The notes below the pieces were generated by a model. It did not search any database and was not told the DNA's origin. It saw nothing but the letters and a program-made list of their open reading frames with translations. Shown here in pieces: positions 1 through 11,099 of a stretch of 64,000 nt of DNA. Position numbers and translations under genes: made by a program. Where the stretch lies: positions 6,696,001-6,760,000 of the forward strand of contig NC_087104.1 of assembly GCF_963855985.1 (NCBI RefSeq), in the 5' to 3' direction. This stretch comes from Ostrinia nubilalis (taxonomy: Eukaryota > Arthropoda > Insecta > Lepidoptera > Crambidae). Position 1 is the stretch's first letter. Each line of letters begins with the position of its first letter.

Positions 1-772
1 TTATTTGGTAAATATTTTAGGTTATGTAGAACAAAATGGTGGAAATGAAATACGGCTATGTGAACTGTTATAACTCCAATTTAATGCGGTGAGCGTATAT
101 TAGGTTCACATGTGTTCTGTTAGAATGCTGTTATCTATATGAAGTTCCACATTTGTACCACTACAGCGCTAATGTCTATAAATTTATTCTAATGTGAACT
201 TATGTACAGCTTTAAGATGTACCTAGTTCAGGTCAATTGTGTATCTTTAATTCTTTCAAATACTGAAATTTTAGAGATCCGCAATAAAAATTATTAATGT
301 CCGTTAAATCGCCTAGCCCAGGTACTAATAGTCAAGTATGAATACCTAAAGCATCAGACGGTAGTGTTCCCGGTTTAAATTCGTTTATTATGCTTGATAA
401 TTTATTCAAAGCGGAATGAGGAATACGATTTTCAATAGCCCATGTTCTTATTTATTTTTTTTGAAAAAGGTTAAATAATTGTCCAAATCAAAATGGTATT
501 CACTATCACAAGAACTGCAATCATCACACTCTGATATCTGGTATATTTTGAAGGGAAATTTCAGGTTCAGGCATAATATTTTCCTCTGCATCATGTACAG
601 AACCACCATGAACAACTAAAAACAGGCTTGGGGAAATGTGTAATAGAATATCACATTCACATTCGTGTTCAGCTTAAAGCAAATAAGAGTAGTACTTGTG
701 GACAAATAAACTGGTATTGATGTTAATGGACAACACATATAGTCCTTTTAACAGCCTACAGTCAGGCCTGGC
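1..772. other. AT-rich DNA without recognised features
   Basis: I see no convincing exon, repeat terminus or RNA gene in this stretch. It is AT-rich with frequent stops in all frames. Confidence 0.5.
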
Positions 773-890
773 TCACTCCGCGCGGTACATCCGATAATTA
801 CCTACAGCGAAGCGCCCCGCCGGCGGGTATTTTATCAGTCGAGTGTCACGAGCGCGCCCGTCAGGACGCGCAGGACGTGCGTTGTAGTAT
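773..890. promoter_or_regulatory. CpG-rich patch, possible promoter-proximal region
   Basis: The patch is strikingly GC- and CpG-rich (GCGCGG, GCGCCCCGCCGGCGGG, GAGCGCGCCCG, GACGCGCAGGACG) within DNA that is otherwise strongly AT-rich. It lies just upstream of the THAP-like first exon on the + strand. A promoter or 5' UTR role is inferred from position only. It could instead be the GC-rich part of a repeat. Confidence 0.25.
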
Positions 891-924
891 GTACCTAATT
901 CTATGATCGAAGTATTATTTAAAA

Positions 925-1030
925 ATGGACATAAAAAGAAATAAATATTGTGCGGGGTTCGGGTGTTTAAATTCGAAAAGAAATCTACACCGGATTTATC
1001 TTTTTTTTTGCTTCCCAAAGATGCTGAAAG
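925..1030 (+). pseudogene. THAP zinc-finger first exon, frameshifted
   Basis: From the ATG at 925 the frame reads MDIKRNKYCAGFGCLNSKRN, which carries the C-x4-C pair (cysteines at codons 949 and 964) that opens THAP DNA-binding domains. Two extra bases at about 985-986 shift the frame. The next frame reads TPDLSFFLLPKDAER, matching the conserved F-x-x-P-x-D-xx-R part of the fold. The exon would end at 1030, where AAAG is followed by GTATGT, a near-consensus splice donor splitting the Arg codon. THAP domains occur in insect transcription factors and at the N-terminus of P-element transposases. The second half of the domain (the C-x2-H pair) was not found. The frameshift suggests a decayed gene or transposase copy, or a sequencing error. 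Confidence 0.5.
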
Positions 1031-1116
1031 GTATGTTGGTCATGTAGGTAATCAATAATTCTTAGGATAGTATAGGAACCTAACCTACCATGACTACTGC
1101 TCAGAATGCGTTCGTT

Positions 1117-1180
1117 CGTTTCAGCCAAATGACGTCCACTGCTGGACAAAGGCCTCTCCCAAGGTTTTCCATAATGAATG
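1117..1180 (-). mobile_element. RTE LINE 3'-end fragment
   Basis: Read on the minus strand, this encodes the terminal residues of the RTE-clade LINE protein (W-K-T-L-G-E-A-F-V-Q-Q-W-T-S-F-G-stop pattern), followed by GGCTGAAACGAACGAACG. The same sequence recurs at 32740-32830 and 37081-37145. The fragment is severely 5' truncated and non-functional. Confidence 0.7.
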
Positions 1181-1938
1181 CGTACTTACCTACATACGTA
1201 CCTCATTACATATAAGTAGGTAGATTAATTAATTTTTCACTAGACAGCAACCCTAACAACGTAAGAAGAGTTCAGAGGCACGCGATAGAAAGAGACAAAA
1301 CTTGTAGGTGAATAAAATTGTAGGTACGTAGTGCTGTGCGTGCTGAATTCCACTGTATCGCGTCGTAGCAAGACTCGCATTTATTTAAATCGTCTTGCGG
1401 AGTAATCCTTCTGTACCTGTACTATTACTTATTCTGTGCTACAGTGTACATGCGAACCATTGAAACACTTTTGTACAGATAGTAAAAAAAGGTTATTTTA
1501 ATTATCACAAACAAGTCCTACTACAGCTACTAGCTGTATAACAGTCTAAAACAAGTAAACATAACAGCCTTTGGCTTTATAAATGACCACGTGTGTTCTA
1601 TTAAAATGCTAGCTCTATAACATCGTACAAGTAGGCCGTTAAACAGCGGTTGCCGTATCTCTACCCACCTATAATGCTCTTAGTCAGATGGCTGACTAAA
1701 GGATAGTTGTTAGAGTATTATAACACCAACAATCGTATAAAAATATAACTCTACACTAGTCTACACTCCTATAAGTCCCTTAGACAGGTATAGGTGTAAT
1801 TAATTGCAATAATACAGCTTATACATCACGAGTGAACTGTACTAATGCTTTAAGTACACATTGGAACTAAATGTGAACTCTTAAATGGAGTAAAATGTTA
1901 CTTGGGTTAGAATAAGAGGTTAATTTTAAATGTCCCCA
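1181..1938. other. Unannotated DNA downstream of the small membrane ORF
   Basis: The stretch is AT-rich. If the minus-strand ORF at 1939-2202 is a gene, its 3' UTR would extend leftward into this stretch. I did not find a decisive polyadenylation signal close to the stop codon. Confidence 0.35.
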
Positions 1939-2202
1939 TTAATCTAGAAAAGTTCTTAAACCTGCAGTGAGAAGATAAAAAGGAATATTCCTCTTTGCCC
2001 AACTTTTAAAGTACCATTCTGCTTTTCTAAAGTAGTTTCCTGCTAAATTGCGTTCATGTGTAAACTTCTTTGTCATGTAGATTTGGAGACAGGCATAATA
2101 AAGAGAAACAAAAGCAAAGGACAGGGGAAAAAGGGCCATCAAAACAATGGATACATTTTTTCTATACTTTTTGTCCAAAGGTCCACCAACCCACCAACTC
2201 AC
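1939..2202 (-). CDS. Candidate small single-pass membrane protein, unknown family
   Basis: An 87-codon frame runs from ATG (complement of 2200-2202) to TAA. The N-terminus MSWWVGGPLDKKYRKN is followed by one strongly hydrophobic segment at about residues 17-43 (VSIVLMALFPLSFAFVSLYY, then ACLQIYM). A basic, aromatic tail follows, with TKKFTHERN, W63, W68 and a RNIPFYLLTAGLRTFLD end. The ATG context has a purine at -3. Amino-acid use resembles a real small membrane or mitochondrial protein more than random AT-rich translation: four Trp, and charges flanking the membrane helix. No transposon signature overlaps it. I do not recognise the family. It could be a single-exon gene, a terminal exon, a processed pseudogene or chance. 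Confidence 0.4.
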   Translation of the reverse strand: MSWWVGGPLDKKYRKNVSIVLMALFPLSFAFVSLYYACLQIYMTKKFTHERNLAGNYFRKAEWYFKSWAKRNIPFYLLTAGLRTFLD

Positions 2203-2344
2203 ATCTTCTTTACGAAGAAGTGAAACTGCATCAACAAGTTCCTCAGTCGTTTACCGACGTTCAATGCGTATAACTAACTGCAAGTTGGCGCTGTAGTGGA
2301 ATCGAGTTACCTCCCGTCAGTACCAAGGCAGGTTACTAAGATCA

Positions 2345-4860
2345 AACAACTAAACCGTTTTCACTGCCTTTGAGGAGGTAATATGGCGAGGATACGTCAA
2401 ACACCTTCTAGAGATTACCTAAATACAAGAGTGTAGTCTAAAAGCAGGTCAGACTATATTAATGCAAAATCGTACCTATGTATTATGATTAAGGTGCCAC
2501 AGTCTTTACCCTATTGTGGTTTTCACGAAAAGGGCAATTTTTATGTGCAATACCTTTTATAAATGGTTAATTAACGGTGGATTTAAGTACGTTTAAATCC
2601 CTAAAATAGTCCAGTAACTGAGCCTTGAAATCAATCCGTTTTACTAATTTGTTTACGTGTCACTGTACTAATATGTTTAAATAGCTACCACCTACTTTGC
2701 TTTGGATTGTGCAATTAAAATGAATATTATGAGAAAACCTGCTGACGGAAAATTTTGAGTGATTTACAACATAAGTAAGTATTCTTAAGAAAAAATTGTT
2801 CGTTTGATGGAAAATTTTGGCAATCTATGGAATCGTTCAGTAAATTTATTACCTCTCTCGTTTACATAATTGAGTGAAAAGAGACGGCGGAGCAGAGTTT
2901 TAGACTTAATTTAGTATTTTCCCTGACCTTTATCCCCCGGTATTTCCTGGTTCACAATATGATCTTCAACAAGTTCTTGTTGCACCTATGTTTTTTTTTC
3001 TGCCTTGCCTTATCCCGTTTCGCGGGGTCAGCTTTCCCAAAAAGAAAACGTGAACACTATGTACTTATCGAACCAATTGTTAATTAAAATTAAAACCTTT
3101 GCGGTTTCATCTACGAGTACAATGATTATAATTTACTGATGAGTTACTTACATAAGCACCAAATACCATCAATCTCAAAAGATAAAAACCGTTCTTTCAT
3201 AAAGTCAAAAACACTAGCAAAAATCCAACACAAAGTATTCAACCTCAATGCTGAATTGATGCCCAATATATCAGATTAGCAATAAAACCTAATAGCGCAC
3301 CATCAAGCGAAACTGATACATTTATTCCATAAACTACATTTATGTAACGGCTACCCTGAAATCTGAACATCCAGTTTCATCACCGTACTCTTTTTACAGC
3401 CGCGTTCCTCCCCTAAAACTATCCTGAAAAAACGGTAACTACTCTTTATGTCGCTTCTCGGAGGCGAATGGTGCAAAATAATAAGTAAATAAAGCCGCTC
3501 ACGTATTAGGCCGTATAATAAAACGTGGAACAAGCCGTGGGCCAAATATTCAGTTAAGGATATCGTGTGGGAGATACAAACGGCACGTGACTGGAACGGC
3601 AACTGGACATCTGTTTATACTGGGCCGCGATGTTCACTTAATATTGTAGTTCTGGTATTAAGTTCTTGTCTTACTTGAGTAAGCGTGTACATACGAATAT
3701 TGACTGTATTTTGAGAACTTGCAAAAAATAGTGAAAGTTCGAGACGATCAAGCGCACATAATTTATTTTTATACTTTTCATGTCGTAATTATTTATGATA
3801 CCTAGTAACTTGTTACGTATACCTGTAAATAAATAAAATTTCAGTATGGTACAACAGATTTTGATTTTGACTGTGCAAAAGCTTTAGAAAATGTGCGAGA
3901 AGCTTTAGTTCATAATTTTCGTGTGATAAGAACTAGCTAAAAGTGGAGAAAACAAGGAGGCCAAGAACTTTGTTTATGGTTCTGTACTACAGCTTATAAG
4001 CTGTAAATACCTACCATCATTTGAAAGCTTGAAGAAAAAGGTTTAGTTCAAAACTTCTATATGTTGTATGTAGAAAGGAAATTAATATCTGATTAGATTT
4101 TTACAAAGATGCGCAACATTCTTCATACAAGTTCGAGACCCAAAACAAAAACTTTTAGTCTATTATAATAATAATAAATGAACAAACACATCATGAGATA
4201 AAACAATGATTGTAAGTCATGATATAAAGACCATTTCTTTGTTCATACGGCGCGTTTACGGTTATAATAGCACATACATAATGCGACGTCAAGAAATAAC
4301 GAGCTAGAGCTGTCCTTTCCAAGCTTTAGGAGGATTAGAATAAGAAAGAAAACTGTTTTTGTATTATGATAGGAGAGGCAAAGGAAAATCGCTAAAGAAA
4401 ATGGCGTTTTAGCCGTCGAAGTTCGTTTATTTTCGATTTAGATCCGATATAAAGTCTCACACATTTCTTTTTCATGTTGGTAAGGAGCGTAGCAAAGTAG
4501 AATATTTTATTACTTTATAAATATAGGATGCTTTATTTAAAAAAATAAACGCGCGATGAACACCGGTTTAAAATGTCATTTATCCCATACTAAGCCAGTT
4601 TAAAGAAGTGATCAACGCGAGTTTAACTCATAAGGGGGCAAAGATCTTGTTAATGTTGTTTAGATAATCACAAATGTTTATTGCTAGTACATATTTAGAA
4701 CGTATGAATAATCAATGACTTAAAGTTACAAGATTCATGTTTAGTATTCATAAAAAGAAGCTCGAAACTCTAGCAACAAATAACTACCTTTTCATAAAAT
4801 AATCTAGAATATATGGGACCTCCCAAATCGTATCTCGGATGATTTAGAATCTTTCCAAAC
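2345..4860. other. About 2.5 kb with no supported feature
   Basis: No recognised terminal repeat or coding exon was found. A short motif at 2998-3042 (TATCCCGTTTCGCGGGGTCA) resembles a fragment commonly scattered in moth repeats. A more GC-balanced patch at 3350-3610 has an 83-codon minus-strand frame without recognisable content. Confidence 0.4.
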
Positions 4861-4976
4861 TTTCGGGAAAGTAATCTACTTTTATTTATGGGGCCGCCTG
4901 ATGTCAGGCATCAAATCTCCATCAGGCCGTCCCAACTCCATCATAATTAGGGTGACAGTGGGTTGTTCTAAACTGC

Positions 4977-5278
4977 TAGACTAAGAGCTAGTGAACACCA
5001 GGATTACATTATTTTACACTATTTGTTAGTGCATAGTTTGTTAGTGCATGCTCCCAACATAGGTACGAACATTGGTGCATCATGAAGTTTGCAAATTGGC
5101 AGCTTTGACCATTCCAACCCCTTGCAATACAATCATTTTAGGGTAGCCGTCAAAACCAGGATGACCCAAATTTCATGATGCACCAACGTACTTACTTACC
5201 TATGTCGGGAGCATGAGCTGACAAACTTTCAGCTTTTATAAAAGAACGTAGTGTTGGCGTTCACTAGCTCTTAGCCTA
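4977..5278. mobile_element. Palindromic MITE of about 300 bp
   Basis: The outer arms match as inverted repeats: TAGACTAAGAGCTAGTGAAC near 4977-4996 and GTTCACTAGCTCTTAGCCTA at 5259-5278, with one mismatch. Two inner pairs continue the fold-back: GCATGCTCCCAACATAGGTA with TACCTATGTCGGGAGCATG, and TTGGTGCATCATGAA with TTTCATGATGCACCAA. No protein is encoded. The nested arms make this a foldback-type non-autonomous element. The target duplication was not resolved. Confidence 0.7.
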
Positions 5279-6011
5279 TGTGGTTTGCAACTAGAACTAT
5301 TACGCAGGTCTAGGTTAATTTGACCCATTTAGCAACATGGGATTAGTACTTTCAGTTACAACTGCTAATTAGAGAGGGTCGGTTGTAACAAAATGTTTGC
5401 ACAACAATTTGGGTACACACGTTGTTTATGGGAGTATGGTGTGAAATTGGGCTAGTTATTTACTCATTGATAGCAGTTTAACTATAAATTATAACCCTGA
5501 TTTTGGAATTATAGTATAAAATAATGTGCCACATGTCTATTTCATGTTTTAGCAGTAAGTAGACTTTATTTCGAAGCTCTAAAAGAATTCTTAACTACAA
5601 AAAAATATTATTTTCTAACCATAAAATTACCTAATGTCACTTTTTTATCTCACTCCCGTTTATTTATTTGTTTGAGTACGAAATCAAAGGGCTGCCCTGC
5701 GGCATACAAATGTTTATGTTAACTTAACTACTATATAAAGCTACCATAGTAAAAACTCTATTAGATTCGAAAGCCAATAATTAATGTGATACTCGAAACA
5801 ATTTATAGGTGATCCATATTCATAAAATTGGTAATTTCACACCCGCACGCGAAATCATAATAAATAAGTACGAAATTGCAGCCGTGAAAATGATTGATAC
5901 CTCCAAAGAAGAGCCTCGAGGCTCCTTGCTGATGAGGGCATTCATCATCGGTGACACCCCTGCCCATTACAGAGGATTTAATAAATACAATTTCTGCGTT
6001 TGCTCGCGTTA
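5279..6011. other. DNA between two MITEs
   Basis: A conspicuous but unidentified patch at 5830-6010 is open in one frame on each strand. Neither translation resembles a known family, and it abuts the Harbinger-like MITE at 6012. Confidence 0.35.
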
Positions 6012-6407
6012 GGGTTGCTACACATTTAAGCGAGCTGGCATTATTAGGTACAGCGGGGTAAGGCCTATTTTCAAGCGTACCTACCAAAACTATTCCTCGA
6101 AGCGCACCTTTTAGTTGCGTTAAATTTCTTTAACAGAGGCTGAGTGATACACGTAGATCACATCGGATTATATTAAGTACTTAAATAAATGTCCGCTTAG
6201 CTTTGAACTACACACTAGCCACTGAAGCTGAACAAGTGTATGATGTGAATGTGCCCCTTAAATACTGAATTTTTTTCAAGAGCAAAAGATCAATTTGAAA
6301 GAAAAAATAACGATGTTCTAACTTTTATATGTTTTGTTGTCTGTCCTTAAATAAATACACGTACTGATACACCGACAATGCCGGCTCGCTTAAATGTGTA
6401 GCAACCC
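6012..6407. mobile_element. PIF/Harbinger-like MITE with TTA target duplication
   Basis: The terminal inverted repeats are about 31 bp. The left end begins GGGTTGCTACACATTTAAGC and continues GAGCTGGCAT. The right end is its complement, with GAGCCGGCAT, so there is one mismatch. TTA lies directly outside both ends (6009-6011 and 6408-6410), the 3-bp duplication typical of PIF/Harbinger elements. At 396 bp without coding capacity it is non-autonomous. Confidence 0.8.
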
Positions 6408-6631
6408 TTACTAAGCGGGAATTTTTCCGAATACCATTCTCACGTGAATTCGTATACAGGTTGATGTTTTTGATTAATGTTCCCGCGTGACAGCGACGAA
6501 AATTTGGGATATGAAAATGGGCGTAATTTAGCCATACCTAAGGCTCATCGTTCAAGCCCCTGGGGCTTAGGTATTTCTCAAATTGTTAACCGCGTTTAAG
6601 GCATAAGCTATCGTCTATCATTTACTAAAGG

Positions 6632-6791
6632 CAGTCCTGGATCTGTCAATAGGCCATATAGGCCGCGGCCTGGGGGCAGCAGCGTCCTAGGGGCGGCAGA
6701 TTTCAGATGAAGCTTACTCGATTTCAAAAGATAAAAGTTAAATAAAGGTCCAACCCCACACTAGCCTACGGGCGGCAAAACTGTAAATCCG
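6632..6791. mobile_element. hAT-type MITE with 8-bp target duplication
   Basis: The element starts CAGTCCTGGATCTGTCAATA and ends in CTGTAAATCCG. ACTAAAGG occurs directly outside both ends (6624-6631 and 6792-6799), a perfect 8-bp duplication of hAT type. Internal GGGCGGCA and GGCCGCGGCC blocks resemble the CAGTGGCGGATTTAC-type hAT MITEs. It is 160 bp and non-coding. Confidence 0.75.
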
Positions 6792-6799
6792 ACTAAAGG

Positions 6800-8267
6800 A
6801 ATGGATGCTAGATTTTCCTTGTGTTCTTCTTCCTCTTCCTGTGGTTTGGTGGAACAACTGGTGGGCTGATTCTGATTGAGCCATATAGGTAACACAATAC
6901 TGCATCCATTAGTATTTGGTATGGCTCCAATCGAAACGATCGTTGTAACGGCTTAAAGTCCCGTCCAAGATACGGAATCATAGTTCTTTTCCAAACCAAA
7001 TTAACTTTTTTTCAAAATACAGTACCTACCTAGTACCACACCATTAATAATAAAATTCAAATTAGGCATGTCGCTAGATTAAACACAAATTGACAATAAC
7101 TTCCAGGAATATAACAAGTTGGTACACCGCAAGAAAGCAATCTCTCACAAGTTATCTAAGTTAAATCCTTAATGACCTGACATTTAGAGTCAAACATGAG
7201 TAAGTGAACATTCATAAAAGCGTTTTCATTTAAGAAAACTCAGAGCAAACGTGTCTGCGATCATAAAACTCAACCGCAAAACCAGCCAGTCTCTCAGACC
7301 TCGCCCCTCTCTCGAACCTAGCAGTATAACAGGAAATAATTTTCCGCCTTGGGGGTCATTTTTCACTGGCCAAGCACATGTGTAGCTGCCAAATTACCCG
7401 TCAAAATGTTAAATGTAACGATTTCCGAGAACTATGCTGATAAGCGGCAGTAAACGACGCGTTTGCAAATGGTGAATTTATTATTGCCGACTTAATGTGC
7501 TTCTAGATAAGAATGATTTTGTACGTAAAATGTATGGCTTTTGAATTGAATGCGTGCTGTAACTTTTGGTTTGATTTTATGTGCCGCCTTAGGTGCCTGA
7601 TATGGCTCAATCTTAGGCTTAATGTGCTCTCCAAATCACGTATACTCGTAGTATTTTTCAAGTCTACTTGAAATGTTTTGACCTTGCAATGTAGTTTTAA
7701 TTTGTTTCATTACATGTTCCATTTCTAAATTTAAACAAGGTTGAGCGTAGTCAATTGTTTAAAAAATATTCTCACTGAAATGTCCAGAGTTTCGAAAACG
7801 TTTCTCATTTTGTTCTTTTCGCGGATAACTGCTCACGTGAAGACTCATAAACAGTCATTTATTGAATTAAATATGATGACAAGCCGTAAAATATTGAGAT
7901 GCTAAGTATTAAAGTATTATGTCAGTAGTAACGAAAATTAACTGAAGATTCAAAATACAAAAACAGGCCCAAACCATTTAGCAACTGAGCGCTAATTGCC
8001 TCTACTATATCATAACGATAAATTTAATTTCGAGCATTATCATAAATCATTTCAAACAACACTAAACCCTTTTTAATGGCCAAAACCTGGCAGATAATAA
8101 CTCGGGCAGGTTATCTTTGGGACAAAAAGCAAAACAGTTCACAATCGTGCTTCTAATCTGCGAGACAGCGTGGTAATTAGGGTTTCGTTGGCACGGGCGG
8201 CACCGCAAGGGTTCATCAGCGACTTGGGTTTGTGGGAGACAGAGGAAAAACGGACAGAAGGCTCAGC
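6800..8267. other. About 1.5 kb with no supported feature
   Basis: The stretch is AT-rich with scattered short frames on both strands. None encodes a recognisable domain and no paired termini were seen. Confidence 0.4.
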
Positions 8268-8436
8268 ATCTCGCGCATCCCTGTTTCAAAAACCGGGATA
8301 AAAACTAGCCTATATCCTTTCATGGGACTCGAACTATCTCCCGGCCAAATTTCATCAAAATCGGTTCAGTGGTTTAGGCGTGAAAGCGAGACAGACAGAC
8401 AGAGTTACTTTCGCATTTATAATATTAGTATAGATT
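8268..8436 (+). mobile_element. SINE-like element (Metulj-like), 5' truncated
   Basis: It contains the lepidopteran block CCCTGTTTCAAAAACCGGGA, then AAATTTCATCAAAATCGGTT, a CAGACAGACAGA run, and the 3' end TTTCGCATTTATAATATTAG. The same order occurs at 56148-56410. The family name Metulj is from general knowledge and was not verified by search. Confidence 0.65.
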
Positions 8437-8464
8437 TATTTATTTACGTATTTTTTAGGTAGTA

Positions 8465-8650
8465 CTAGCGGCCGCCCGCGACTTCGTACGCGTGGATCCC
8501 GCTTTACCACGTTAAATTTCGTAAAATCCCGTCTTAGTGAGCACCTACATTCTAAAAGGAACCCACATGAAAAATTTGAGACTCCTAGCACTTGTAGTTT
8601 CTGAGATATCGTGATAAGTGAGTCAGTCAGTTTTCGCTTTTAAATATAGA
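8465..8650 (-). mobile_element. Mini-Helitron of 186 bp
   Basis: On the minus strand it starts with TC (TCTATATTTAAAAGCGAAAA, then CTGACTGACTCAC) and ends GGCCGCTAG. It is flanked by A on the 5' side and T on the 3' side, which is the Helitron insertion rule. The 3' end (CGAAGTCGCGGGCGGCCGCTAG in two overlapping parts) is shared with the copies ending at 23416 and 25668. No Rep/helicase is encoded. Confidence 0.75.
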
Positions 8651-9376
8651 TTTAGGTCATAGTAATATGGTAAGCTTTTTTGGTAGGTGCCTGTCATTAG
8701 GATTCTTCTCCTTATGGGTATAATGGCAACAGAAACCCTGGAGTTAGACATTATGAGCGCCAGGTCGTGACATGGTTTAATTGTTTGAACGCTAGCGGGA
8801 TCGTTATAATCTTTTGAATCGTGTGAAGAAAAAATAATCCTACTGTTTTTACTTTTACTATGTAGGTACCACCATACGTGCCTAGATCTGCAAAAGGTAC
8901 CTCTATGTTGTTCGTTCGAAATTAAAATCGAAGATATTTCCCGGCATTGCAACTTTTCCTTTACAGTGACGGTGCCTGGAGGTAGATTATTGGAAATCAC
9001 ACAAAGAAGGTTATATGTATTTTTATGCATCGATAGCTTTGAATTTCGGTTATCTGTCTATTGATCAACAAGCATGTTAATTCACTATTTTATGTAGTTG
9101 GATGTCGGAATAAGAGCGATATTGCAACATACTCGTAAATGTATAGTTTGATGTGCTGACGACTGTACCATAATTATGATTTACCTAAATACTCTAAGTT
9201 AATAACGAATCACAATTAATCTCCTTATCGTCTAATTCAGAAATGTGTTTCTGAGTCAAATATTAATTATAATATTAATCCTTTGGTGGAGGATTATAGC
9301 CACAATATTTCTAAATTAGTGTCAACTCTCCCAGTCACGCAGCCAAAATAACTACAAGTTAATCCGCTTAACAAAC
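8651..9376. other. Unannotated DNA
   Basis: A minus-strand open frame of 135 codons runs over 8623-9030. It has no recognisable domain and its C-terminal end lies in the Helitron terminus, so I do not call it a gene. Nothing else was seen. Confidence 0.35.
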
Positions 9377-9658
9377 TTAGCGATTAAGTCTATTTCCACT
9401 GAAATCGGTATTACCAAAACTTGGGCAAGGTGAGGCGATTTCAATTAAATTCGCCCTCAGCTGTTTTGACAGACGTTTCATTAACCCAGTTGCGTTTGTG
9501 CAGCCGGCTTCCGACTTGTCATAATAGTCGCCAGTAATGTTCGGGTTTATTTGTTGGTGTTGCCAGTAATTACAAGTTATGGGATTAATTAATACCCACA
9601 TGAAGAGCATTACTGAGAAATAGATCATCATAATCAAGTTATTTATCCTAATTGTCAT
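9377..9658 (-). CDS. Weak candidate: short ORF with signal-peptide-like N-terminus
   Basis: A 93-codon frame begins with a hydrophobic stretch (MIYFSVMLFMWVLINPITC) that looks like a signal peptide or anchor. A hydrophilic part follows, with two N-glycosylation sequons (NIT, NAT) and three further cysteines. No family is recognised. The start region contains TTAATTAA-rich simple sequence, and long chance frames occur here. It is recorded because hydrophobic start plus sequons could fit a secreted peptide exon. Chance is the more likely explanation. Confidence 0.15.
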   Translation of the reverse strand: MTIRINNLIMMIYFSVMLFMWVLINPITCNYWQHQQINPNITGDYYDKSEAGCTNATGLMKRLSKQLRANLIEIASPCPSFGNTDFSGNRLNR

Positions 9659-9730
9659 TGATTAATTAATTAATACGGAGGAATTCATGGAGATAAAGAG
9701 CATACTTAGAAATAGATTATCATTATCGGG
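9584..9730. repeat. Imperfect direct duplication
   Basis: GATTAATTAATAC followed by AGAGCAT...AGAAATAGATCATCAT is repeated about 93 bp later as GATTAATTAATTAATAC ... AGAGCAT...AGAAATAGATTATCAT. This looks like an old local tandem duplication. Confidence 0.5.
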
Positions 9731-10773
9731 CAACAAAGGAGTAACAAATTAACTCTCTTTGATTATTTTATTTTATTTATTAGGACAACCAACAAGACAA
9801 ACACGCATACATGAAATTACTATAACTAAAAGTGCTTAAAACTAAGTGCTGTCTTAAAGGCTGCCACGGCATGCAATGTGGACAGTTGCAAATATAAAAA
9901 CTAAGAGATAGTAGGTAACACAGTGAAAATTTGATATGTAATGAACATTATGAATAATTTTCTTATACATTATTTACGTATTTGCTGTGGCTGTAAGGGA
10001 CCTCAGCACAGCGCGCCTGAATTTCAATGGCTTATGATAAAAAATGTCGACGTCACATGTTTTGCACAGTCTGTTGTACTCCCTCTGCAGTCTGCTCATG
10101 GTGGCGTGGTAACCCAGATTGATTAGGTAGGACATCAGAGGATTTGATCTCACTTCTTACGTTCGATCAGATGTATTGAAAAAGAAATAGACAGAAGCAA
10201 CCTACCAAAGACATGAGAAGATGATGCCATCCTTGTGTTGAAAATATCTTTAGTAAGTAAATGAAAATAATAATTAAAATATTGCAAGTCAATATTAATT
10301 TTACAACTCGGTGCTACATAAACGGGCCTTTGTAAATAAAGAAAATAAGCGAAACCAATTTGATTGATAACGAATGCAATAATTAATTTTCATTTTAATT
10401 ATCAGAGGCAAGCGCTTTTGGGATTTTCTTTATCGTTGATTCAAGCCTGCACATAATGTTAATACAGCCCTTGAAATAAAAATTAATCTAACTCCTTAAT
10501 TACATGACTACTTTTTTTTAAGCTAACCAGTATTAACCAGTATTATGTACTGTTCACGCACGTATTGGAACTGAGTGTCGCACATACACGTCAATTATTG
10601 CCGATTTTGTTCGATTGACGCTGCTTTTTTTGGCTTTTGTTTCTGTAATTTTATTGTCAGTAACAGCTTGCACTATTACTTCATTGTCTACTTTGAAATT
10701 CACATTGATAAAATGCATTTTCACTTAAAATATTTCGATCAAATCCATTAAGACAAGTTGCTTGATGGGTAGG
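9731..10773. other. About 1 kb with no supported feature
   Basis: I see AT-rich sequence with short frames only and no paired termini. Confidence 0.4.
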
Positions 10774-10945
10774 ATCATGATTGATGATCATGATGATGAT
10801 GATTCATCCAACCGATTTCGGCTATGGTGACCACTTTGACTCCTAACTGTCTTGATGGCTCTGGTGAGCTCGAAGAGGGCTTACGTAGCCGATCTACGCG
10901 GCAAACCCCCACGCACGTTGAGGGCATCTGAGCACGCCACCAACA
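10774..10945 (-). mobile_element. Retroposon 3' end with ATC/GAT tail
   Basis: Read on the minus strand, a GC-richer body (GTTGGTGGCGTGCTCAGATG then CCCTCAACGTGCGTGGGGG, and so on) runs into a trinucleotide tail of ATC units. A 5'-truncated body ending in a simple 3' tail is typical of non-LTR retroposons. I recognise it as a common moth repeat but cannot name the family. Confidence 0.5.
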
Positions 10946-11017
10946 TAATTATTTACCTGTTAATCTCTTACAAATGAAAAATAGAAAAACTTCAATAAAA
11001 GTACCTTCACTAGGTAC

Positions 11018-11099
11018 CGTCAAGTCTTGCAAACCCCATACAAAAACCCCGGTTAAAGTTGTAGTTACGGTTACAGTTAAGGTGATGCAATTCAGCCTA
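11018..11099. mobile_element. Half copy of the GGCTGGGTTGCACC palindromic MITE
   Basis: This matches the right half of the full copies at 21277 and 61868: CATACAAAAACC, a GTTACGGTTACAGTTAA-like block, then GGTGATGCAATTCAGCC. The left arm is missing. Confidence 0.6.

Noticed and set aside
3351..3602. 83-codon minus-strand frame
   Set aside because: GC-balanced but without domain, repeat or splice support.
8623..9030. 135-codon minus-strand open frame
   Set aside because: No recognisable domain, and its C-terminal residues are encoded by the end of a mini-Helitron. Chance openness is the simpler explanation.
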